Shown: positions 1-4,971 of the stretch, one piece after another | Numbering within the stretch: position 1 is the stretch's first letter | Layout: every line of letters begins with the position of its first letter | From: Promethearchaeota archaeon | GTDB lineage: Archaea; Asgardarchaeota; Lokiarchaeia; Sigynarchaeales; SOKP01 | NCBI GenBank assembly: GCA_016839425.1 | Contig: JAEOUI010000288.1 | Location: 1 to 6,774 of the forward strand | Direction of reading: 5' to 3' | DNA length: 6,774 nucleotides | Program-made: the position numbers and the translations under genes | The notes under the pieces: generated by a model | Database searches by the model: none | Told to the model about the DNA's origin: nothing | Seen by the model: the letters and a program-made list of their open reading frames with translations, nothing else

Positions 1-722
1 ATTTCTCCCCTTATAATTGGCACCATATTTCAATGTTTAAAAATAAAATAAATAAATCGAGTGAGATTGTTATTGACGAAACCAAAAAATTATTAATAAT
101 TACCAACGCAAGCTTGAATTATGACATAACCACATGGCGACTCGATGCTCAGACATCTCAGTTAAATGATGGTTTTTATGTTCAATATCCAGAATCCTTA
201 AACGAAATTAAGACGGGACACGATTTAGAATTTTCGGTAAGCGCTCCTGCTGGAAATATAACCGTGATCGTTTTTAACTCGAACGGTATTGAGAAACATC
301 GCAGTTTACACGAACATTTACCTTCAGAAATTTATGAATTCAATTATTCAATACCTCAAAACGCCCACATAGGCCTCTGGGAACTGATCGTATTTTGGAA
401 TAATGCAAGTCAAGCAGCAGCGTATTCTCATAGTTTTACTGTTGTAATTTCAACAAATACAGGAGAAACACTTTTGAATCCACTTATAATTATTGGAATC
501 GTATTAGGTGGTACTAGTTTATTATTTATTGGAGTAACTGGATATAAAGGACCAAAAATCTTAAAGAAGAGATATTACGAAAAAAAGAAAATTTCTCTCG
601 ATTTATTTAAAGATCTCTTAAATGTGAAGTACTTAATCGTTTCAGAAAAGATTACTGGTCTAAATATATACGAGCGACAAATTGATCCCGATAACCAAAA
701 CGCCATGCTTCTTTCGGGTTAG
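1..722 (+). CDS. Single-pass membrane receptor-like protein, 5'-truncated, ending at a premature in-frame TAG
   Basis: The frame is open to the left edge: codons from base 3 read FSPYNWHHIS before the first ATG at 33, so the real start is probably upstream and Met33 is internal. Numbering from that Met, residues 1-145 look like an outside beta-rich region (alternating hydrophobic strands, paired-sandwich style) with four N-glycosylation sequons (NAS 25, NIT 75, NYS 104, NAS 124). Residues about 148-170 are a clear membrane helix, followed by a basic stretch (KILKKRYYEKKK) that fits an inside-positive topology with the C-terminus in the cytoplasm. The cytoplasmic part starts at about residue 188 (LFKDLLNVKYLIVSEKITGL) and is cut at residue 229 by TAG. 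The same frame continues to 1244 with matching sequence, so this is one gene with a stop in it. I recall this layout as common in Lokiarchaeia. Ligand and function are unknown. Confidence 0.75.
   Translation, partial: FSPYNWHHISMFKNKINKSSEIVIDETKKLLIITNASLNYDITTWRLDAQTSQLNDGFYVQYPESLNEIKTGHDLEFSVSAPAGNITVIVFNSNGIEKHRSLHEHLPSEIYEFNYSIPQNAHIGLWELIVFWNNASQAAAYSHSFTVVISTNTGETLLNPLIIIGIVLGGTSLLFIGVTGYKGPKILKKRYYEKKKISLDLFKDLLNVKYLIVSEKITGLNIYERQIDPDNQNAMLLSG
720..722 (+). other. In-frame amber codon inside the cytoplasmic domain
   Basis: TAG follows codons for LLSG and is followed in the same frame by LEAISKFEIAF. In the Lokiarchaeal relatives I recall, this point reads roughly SGFLEAI, with an aromatic or hydrophobic residue where TAG stands here. 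There is no frame change, and 173 sense codons follow before the next stop. It may be a recent nonsense mutation, a sequencing or assembly error, or a read-through/recoding site. TAG also ends the downstream part (1242) and the hydrolase (3875), so it seems to act as an ordinary stop in this genome. Confidence 0.85.
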
Positions 723-1244
723 TTAGAGGCCATAAGCAAGTTTGAGATCGCTTTCACAGATTCTAACCACTTATCTAAATCTTTTAAGCTCGAATATCAA
801 GATTCGAAAATTTTCGTATCAGATTTCGAGAAATTTAGGATTGTTGTCATAATGAAAAAAAATCCCTCTTTAGAAATGGTTGAATCTATCAGCGCTTTAT
901 CTTACGAAATTAGACAATATTATGGGAATGCTTTTAATAATTTTAACGGGAGCTTGGATCCTTTTAAAGGACTCGACAAGCTCATAGAAAATCATATTCC
1001 CATTTATTACGCATTGCCTTACAGAATTTCCGTGTTAAAGAATGAGATTACAAATAAGATTGAACGAGAAATGATTTTTAGAGCACAAAACATCCTGGAA
1101 AACGAAAAATACTTTTGTATTTTTCAAATCATTTCTGAAACCGATTTGAATTATAGAAAATTCAAAACAATATTAGATCTCATTGAAAAGAGAATATTTA
1201 TTTCTGAAACTCTTGGTGAAGGAAAAAAAATTTTCAAAAAATAG
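723..1244 (+). pseudogene. Remainder of the receptor-like gene's cytoplasmic domain, downstream of the in-frame TAG
   Basis: This stretch is in the same frame as the upstream part and encodes 173 residues, beginning LEAISKFEIAF. A gene caller would probably start at ATG 852 (130 residues, MKKNPSLEMVE), but that Met sits in the middle of a beta strand (FRIVVIMKKNPS) and lacks a ribosome binding site, so it is probably not a true start. Together with residues 188-229 of the upstream part it forms one alpha/beta domain: a strand pair (KYLIVSEKITGLNIYE), a helix (LEAISKF), strands (FKLEYQDSKIFVSDFEKFRIVVIM), then helices with FNGSLDPFKGLDKLIENH. That order resembles the longin/roadblock type of small GTPase-associated domain abundant in Asgard archaea, but this fold call is inference. 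The final part (1000-1244) is helical and Lys-rich. If TAG is read through or is an error, the gene is intact; if not, it is a pseudogene. Confidence 0.7.
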
Positions 1245-1295
1245 TATTCATATTTTATTTCGTATTCCAAAGGATTTAATAAAATACATAAAAAG

Positions 1296-1304
1296 CTATA
1301 TAAG
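1296..1304 (+). promoter_or_regulatory. TATA box of the FGGY kinase gene
   Basis: CTATATAAG lies 59 bases before the start codon and is preceded by an A-rich, BRE-like tract (CATAAAAAG). Archaeal transcripts start about 25 bases downstream of the TATA centre, here near 1325, giving a leader of nearly 40 bases that contains the inverted repeat at 1312-1343. The position is predicted from spacing only. Confidence 0.6.
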
Positions 1305-1311
1305 CAGGCTC

Positions 1312-1343
1312 GTTCTAATAGTGACTAATTACTTAATTAGAAC
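1312..1343. promoter_or_regulatory. Inverted repeat at the predicted transcription start (candidate operator)
   Basis: GTTCTAAT (1312-1319) and ATTAGAAC (1336-1343) are perfect 8-base inverted arms around a 16-base spacer. Inside it a second pair, CTAATT (1325-1330) and AATTAG (1335-1340), is also perfect. The core CTAAT therefore occurs at 1315, 1325 and, inverted, at 1336, spaced 10-11 bases apart and so on one face of the helix. The centre (1327.5) coincides with the start expected from the TATA box, where a bound repressor would block initiation. It could instead form a weak hairpin in the leader. No regulator gene is visible nearby. Confidence 0.5.
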
Positions 1344-1362
1344 AGAATCATAAGGATTTAAA

Positions 1363-2904
1363 ATGTCTTTCATCTTGACTCTTGATATTGGAACGACTAA
1401 TATCAAGGCTTTTTTAATCGATAAAAACGCAAGTATTGTGGCTCAAGCTAAACGACGTCCTCGATACATTATGGACGAGCCAGGGCAGGTCGAACAAGAC
1501 CCGCTTGAAATCTGGTACGATAGCAAGGAGGTCTTGGAGGAGGTCCTTGCATCAAAGGGTTTAGAAGCAAAGGACATCGATTCGATCGCAATTTCCACGC
1601 AAAGAGCGTCCTTCATGTTGTGGGATAAAAATACTGGTGAGCATTATTCAAATATAATAACATGGCAAGATAATCGAGCGGCAAGTTTTGCGCAAAAGGC
1701 AACGAAGAAGTTATTTTTTAGGATAATACGAACTATTGGTAAGATAACCCGATTTTTTGGAAGCACTAAAATGCTCGTTGCATCCATGTTAAGATTTCCA
1801 ACTGATTACGCTTCTATTAGAACGGCATTCTTCTTGGAAAACCATCAAAAACTTAAGAAGATGGCAAAAGATCCGAATACATCAATAGCTTGGGGGCAGA
1901 TCGATTCGTGGTTGTTATGGAATTTAACTGAGGGTAAAGTTCACGCAACCGATTTTTCGAACGCTTCAATGTCAGCCATGCTTGATCCGTTTCTCATGAA
2001 GTGGAACAAGATGGTTATGAAACCGCTTGGTTTATATCCCTACTTTCTTCCGGAAATTAGAGAAACTAATGCCGATTTTGGATCGACTAAGTTATTTGGT
2101 GGAGGTGAGATCCCGATTAGATGTATGGTTGCCGATCAACAAGCATCTTTATTCGGACTTGGATGTTTTAACGAGGGAGACTTGAAAGTCACGAATGGAA
2201 CGGGAAGTTTTGTCGATATCAACACGGGCGAAAAACCATTTGCCTCAAAAAGGAGATTATATCCCTTAGTTGCGTGGAAGATCAACGATAAGTTAACCTA
2301 CATGTTAGAAGGTTTTTCGCATAACACGGGCACTATTATTGATTGGATCCAAAAAGAATTAGGATTATACGACGCCCCTGAACAGACCGAAAAAATTGCA
2401 TTAAGCGTGGAATCCACTGAAGGCGTGTATTTTCTTCCTACTCTTTCTACGGGATTATCATACCCCTATTGGGATTCGACTGCTCGGGGGAATATCTTCG
2501 GAATTAACTTAACAACCAAAAAAGCACACATAGTTCGAGCAGTCTTAGAAGGGATTTGTTTTAGAATTAAGGATTTAGTAGACGGGATACTGAAAGATAC
2601 CAAATTTAGTCCAAATCTTGTCAAAACGGACGGCGGAGTTTCACAAAACGGCTTTTTTCTTCAATTTCTTTCTGATTTATTGAATTTGGAACTTAAAAGA
2701 CCTTCAAATCTCGAAACGACCGCCTTGGGTGCTGCATTCTTCTCAGGATTAGCAACTGGATTTTGGAAATCTAAAGAAGAAATATTGAACTTAATTTTGA
2801 TGGATAAATCGTTTTTTCCATCAATGGAGGACATAGAGCGTAAGAAGAAATATACGAGTTGGAAGGACATCATCAAACGTTCCTTAAATTACGAGAATAT
2901 TTAA
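1363..2904 (+). CDS. FGGY-family carbohydrate/polyol kinase, GK5 (putative glycerol kinase 5)-like
   Basis: A 513-residue cytoplasmic kinase expected to transfer the ATP gamma-phosphate to a sugar or polyol. FGGY_N: phosphate-1 loop DIGTTNIKAF (8-17), STQRAS (78-83), WQDNR (101-105), IDSWLLWNLT (180-189) and the catalytic-base motif VADQQASLFG (256-265, Asp258). FGGY_C: NGTGSFVDINTG (278-289), AVLEGICFRIKDL (393-405) and the adenine-side DGGVSQNG (423-430). Several stretches match, as I recall it, eukaryotic GK5 (about 529 residues): STQRA-F--W-KKTG, ATDFSNAS, VADQQ, GTG-F-DINTG, GLA-GFW-SKEE. The Arg-Glu pair that binds glycerol in classical GlpK is Arg-Ala here (QRAS), as I recall for GK5 (QRAT), so glycerol is not assured as substrate. 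ATG 1363 gives the expected FGGY N-terminus; AAGGA at 1352-1356 is a weak ribosome binding site. It has its own promoter and stands alone in the window, with no glycerol transporter or dehydrogenase beside it. Confidence 0.9.
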   Translation: MSFILTLDIGTTNIKAFLIDKNASIVAQAKRRPRYIMDEPGQVEQDPLEIWYDSKEVLEEVLASKGLEAKDIDSIAISTQRASFMLWDKNTGEHYSNIITWQDNRAASFAQKATKKLFFRIIRTIGKITRFFGSTKMLVASMLRFPTDYASIRTAFFLENHQKLKKMAKDPNTSIAWGQIDSWLLWNLTEGKVHATDFSNASMSAMLDPFLMKWNKMVMKPLGLYPYFLPEIRETNADFGSTKLFGGGEIPIRCMVADQQASLFGLGCFNEGDLKVTNGTGSFVDINTGEKPFASKRRLYPLVAWKINDKLTYMLEGFSHNTGTIIDWIQKELGLYDAPEQTEKIALSVESTEGVYFLPTLSTGLSYPYWDSTARGNIFGINLTTKKAHIVRAVLEGICFRIKDLVDGILKDTKFSPNLVKTDGGVSQNGFFLQFLSDLLNLELKRPSNLETTALGAAFFSGLATGFWKSKEEILNLILMDKSFFPSMEDIERKKKYTSWKDIIKRSLNYENI

Positions 2905-2932
2905 AATTGATTTCAAATTGGTCATATACATC

Positions 2933-2940
2933 TTTTTTTT
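2933..2940 (+). terminator. T-run after the FGGY kinase gene
   Basis: Eight T's occur 29 bases after the TAA stop. Archaeal RNA polymerase often terminates at oligo-T stretches without a hairpin. No convincing stem precedes the run, so this rests on T content and position alone. Confidence 0.35.
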
Positions 2941-2982
2941 CAAGCTCTTTACTAATTTAACTCCTTTAAAATCGAATCAATA

Positions 2983-3028
2983 AAGTATTTTTTGAATGAA
3001 ATATTTGAAAAAATATACAAAAATACTT
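2983..3028. repeat. AT-rich inverted repeat before the alpha/beta hydrolase gene
   Basis: AAGTATTTTT (2983-2992) and AAAAATACTT (3019-3028) are perfect 10-base inverted arms with a 26-base spacer. The spacer holds a second pair, ATATTT (3001-3006) and AAATAT (3011-3016), around a GAAA loop. It overlaps the candidate TATA element, so it could be regulatory, but A/T-only repeats of this size also arise by chance in DNA this rich in A and T. Confidence 0.3.
3011..3020 (+). promoter_or_regulatory. Candidate TATA element of the hydrolase gene
   Basis: AAATATACAA is centred about 28 bases before ATG 3044, so transcription would begin within a few bases of the start codon and give a nearly leaderless mRNA. 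This fits the absence of a Shine-Dalgarno motif there (AATATAGAAATTCATG). Confidence 0.4.
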
Positions 3029-3043
3029 GAAATATAGAAATTC

Positions 3044-3877
3044 ATGCCGTATTTTAATAATCAAGATGGTTATAATCTTTTTTATTCAGATATAAACGGA
3101 GATAGAACCGATGTGGATGGCACGATCATCTTACTTCACGGTTTTGCATCTTCTGTATCATTTTTCAAATCTCAAATAAAAGTTTTAAAGGAACGATATC
3201 GAATTATAGCTTTTGATGCTTTAGGACACGGTAAGAGCGATCATCCAAAAGATATAAACCTATCGGGCAATATAAGATACGAAATAATCAGAGATCTCGA
3301 AGACTTGCTTAATTATTTAGGTGTGACCGAACAGTATGGCATCATCGGTCACTCACTCGTCGGTGGCATGATTGCCCAATTATATACTATGAAGCATTCA
3401 GATGAGGTGAAGTTTCTCATTTTACTAAACTCTGGATATATTATGATAGATAATGTCATCAGAAATATATTTTACAACCTTTTACCTTACTTCATAAGGA
3501 TGAATTTTTTGGAGGTTGTCCAAAATTCCCTCGAGGATCTCTTGGATAAAATTATTCCTTACATAATGACAGCCCTATCGAATCATAAAAACAAACATAG
3601 CTTAACTGAAGAAGAGTTGTTAATTAACATTGAAACACAGATTTTTGGAATGATAAGCGAAATTAACGAATACGATCCTTCCTCGATTTCGTGTAAGACA
3701 TTAATTATTGGAGGAAGACTGGACAATTTTGCACCACAAGTCATGTCAGAAGAACTTCACGAGATGATAAAAAACTCGGAATTAGAAATCATCGACATGG
3801 CGGGACACTTTGCACCCGCTCAGCGAGAGGAAATAGTTAACGAGTTAATATGTAATTTTATTAAGAGTATGGCGTAG
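3044..3877 (+). CDS. Alpha/beta-fold hydrolase with an unusual nucleophile elbow
   Basis: A 277-residue cytoplasmic protein of the usual size for single-domain alpha/beta hydrolases (esterase, lipase, dehalogenase-like); no signal peptide. The oxyanion-hole motif LLHGFASS is at 30-37 and FDALGHGKSD at 57-66. The nucleophile elbow is IIGHSLVGGMIAQ (100-112) with Ser104. The acid is Asp227 in GGRLDNFAP and the base His255 in MAGHFAPAQRE. A helical, hydrophobic cap lies between about 134 and 205. The family usually reads GHS-L/M-GG; here a Val sits between Leu105 and the Gly pair, so the elbow is one residue longer or departs from G-x-S-x-G. The triad is otherwise complete. Substrate cannot be told from sequence. 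ATG 3044 begins MPYFNNQDGYNLFYSD, the expected first strand. It ends in TAG, with TAA two codons later. It may share a transcript with the pyrophosphohydrolase gene 35 bases downstream. Confidence 0.88.
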   Translation: MPYFNNQDGYNLFYSDINGDRTDVDGTIILLHGFASSVSFFKSQIKVLKERYRIIAFDALGHGKSDHPKDINLSGNIRYEIIRDLEDLLNYLGVTEQYGIIGHSLVGGMIAQLYTMKHSDEVKFLILLNSGYIMIDNVIRNIFYNLLPYFIRMNFLEVVQNSLEDLLDKIIPYIMTALSNHKNKHSLTEEELLINIETQIFGMISEINEYDPSSISCKTLIIGGRLDNFAPQVMSEELHEMIKNSELEIIDMAGHFAPAQREEIVNELICNFIKSMA

Positions 3878-3892
3878 TTATAATTATCGCAA

Positions 3893-3916
3893 ATGAATAC
3901 TCGAATTTTATTATGA
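3893..3916 (+). other. Possible seven-codon leader ORF overlapping the next start
   Basis: ATG at 3893 reads MNTRILL and stops at TGA 3914-3916, which overlaps the ATG at 3913 in an ATGA arrangement. Such overlaps can couple translation, but a seven-codon frame in AT-rich DNA is easily fortuitous, and no ribosome binding site precedes it. Confidence 0.12.
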
Positions 3917-4278
3917 ATATTATAGACGACGAAAATACTACGATCTCATTTTTTAAGCAACAAGTAAGCGAATTCGTTTATAAGCGAGGTTGGCATAAAT
4001 ATCACACACCAAAAAATCTGGTTCAAGCGTTGAATTGCGAAGCTGGAGAATTATCCCAATTATTATTATTTAAAGAATATCCCCTTCAAGAAATTGTAAA
4101 TGACGGAAAATTATTATCTAACATCAAGGATGAGCTCGCAGATGTGTTTATTTATCTATTAAGCCTCATAAATTCGTTAGGGTTAGATTTAACTAATGTA
4201 TTTTTGCAAAAAATGAAAAAAAACGATAAAAAATACTCAATAACTGAATTCAACGATGGAAGATATTACAAGAAATAA
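3913..4278 (+). CDS. MazG-superfamily nucleotide pyrophosphohydrolase, dCTPase (DCTPP1)-like
   Basis: A 121-residue, all-alpha protein expected to hydrolyse a (deoxy)nucleoside triphosphate to monophosphate and pyrophosphate with Mg2+, cleaning the nucleotide pool. The metal-binding pattern is complete: Glu43 and Glu46 in CEAGELSQLL, then Glu74 and Asp77 in KDELADVFIYLL. The approach RGWHKYHTPKNLVQAL (25-40) and the tail after VFLQKMKKNDKKY (96-108) match the short dCTPase/RS21-C6 type rather than the longer two-domain MazG; I recall human DCTPP1 having the equivalent EVGEL, EELSDVLIYL and W--FH-PRNL motifs. This subfamily normally forms tetramers. ATG 3913 gives a short helical lead-in and fits family length. 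The order of preference among dCTP, modified dCTP and other NTPs is not readable. There is no toxin gene beside it, so a MazEF-linked role is not suggested. Confidence 0.88.
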   Translation: MNIIDDENTTISFFKQQVSEFVYKRGWHKYHTPKNLVQALNCEAGELSQLLLFKEYPLQEIVNDGKLLSNIKDELADVFIYLLSLINSLGLDLTNVFLQKMKKNDKKYSITEFNDGRYYKK

Positions 4279-4300
4279 TTGAATTATTTTCTTCATGAGT

Positions 4301-4312
4301 TTTAAATTAATT
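4301..4312 (+). promoter_or_regulatory. Candidate TATA element of the PHP gene
   Basis: TTTAAATTAATT is centred about 27 bases before ATG 4333. If used, the mRNA would be nearly leaderless and independent of the upstream pyrophosphohydrolase gene. Base composition here is so AT-rich that the call is weak. Confidence 0.3.
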
Positions 4313-4332
4313 TATCTTCAATATTAGTAATA

Positions 4333-4908
4333 ATGCCGATTTTTGACATGCATATTCATTTGAAAAACAGATCTCCTTGTTCTCACTTGTCAATAATGGA
4401 TTTAAAAGGAGGATTGTCTGAAAAATACGACGGAATCTGCATTACGGATCACCATATGGTAAATCCAAATAAAACGGTATCTCGTATTGGAGTGAAAGTA
4501 TTTTTCGGTGTTGAAATAACATGCAATTTAGGGGCCATTCTTGCTTATGGAATTAAACGCATCCCTACAACCCGAAAAGCAGAAGATGTCATAGATTTTA
4601 TCCACAGTAATGGAGGTGTCGCAGTATGTGCCCATCCCTTTAGTCCCCATCACGCTTGCTTTCAGGATGCAGTGCAAGACTATAAATTTGATGCAATCGA
4701 GATTAACGGCTCACTTGCCAATAAATATAATCTTCCAGCAAAAAAGATGGCAGAATTAATGGATTTACCAACGATCGGAGGTAGCGATGCTCATTCTAAA
4801 ATTCAACTAAATAAAATGGGAACAAGGTTCTTAATTAAAATTAAATCTATTGAAGATATCGTTCACGCAATCAAGAATAAGAAATGTAAAGCAATAAAAA
4901 TTTTTTAA
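4333..4908 (+). CDS. Compact PHP-domain metal-dependent phosphoesterase
   Basis: A 191-residue cytoplasmic protein with the metal ligands of the PHP (polymerase and histidinol phosphatase) superfamily in order: Asp5, His7 and His9 in DMHIHL; Asp39-His40-His41 in ITDHH; Glu61 in GVEITC; His101 in CAHPFSPH; and Asp152 with His154 in GGSDAHS. These would hold the three-metal centre that hydrolyses a phosphoester. After GGSDAH comes the usual C-terminal tail of a basic strand and short helices (SIEDIVHAIKNKKCKAI). It lacks the roughly 100-residue insertion I recall between the early and late motifs of TrpH/RNase AM (about 290 residues), so it is a minimal form. Substrate is unknown: mononucleotides, oligonucleotides or histidinol phosphate are possible, and no his gene lies nearby. 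ATG 4333 is required to include the DMHIH motif. It lies 54 bases after the pyrophosphohydrolase gene and converges on the PARG-like gene. Confidence 0.87.
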   Translation: MPIFDMHIHLKNRSPCSHLSIMDLKGGLSEKYDGICITDHHMVNPNKTVSRIGVKVFFGVEITCNLGAILAYGIKRIPTTRKAEDVIDFIHSNGGVAVCAHPFSPHHACFQDAVQDYKFDAIEINGSLANKYNLPAKKMAELMDLPTIGGSDAHSKIQLNKMGTRFLIKIKSIEDIVHAIKNKKCKAIKIF

Positions 4909-4952
4909 TGCCTCCACAAATAACACTCATCCTGATAATATTGATTTTAATG

Positions 4953-4969
4953 TTTTTTCGTATATTTTT
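4953..4969 (+). terminator. T-rich end of the convergent gene pair
   Basis: T6 (4953-4958) and T5 (4965-4969) follow the PHP stop by about 45 bases, within the 63-base gap between convergent genes. They fit oligo-T termination of the PHP transcript. The opposite transcript would probably end around the A5 tract at 4896-4900, inside the 3' end of the PHP gene. Confidence 0.35.
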
Positions 4970-4971
4970 AT

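Noticed and set aside
852..1244. A separate 130-residue gene starting at ATG 852
   Set aside because: The 129 bases before it continue the same frame with family-like sequence from the upstream part, and Met852 falls inside a predicted strand, so it is the tail of the interrupted gene.
2661..2876. 71-codon frame on the minus strand within the kinase gene
   Set aside because: It lies wholly inside the FGGY_C coding region, has no recognisable motif and no promoter; a shadow of the real gene.
3044..4908. A defence or toxin-antitoxin module built on the hydrolase, MazG-like and PHP genes
   Set aside because: No nuclease, toxin, sensor or partner protein is present, the MazG-like protein is the house-cleaning dCTPase type, and there are no mobile element traces.
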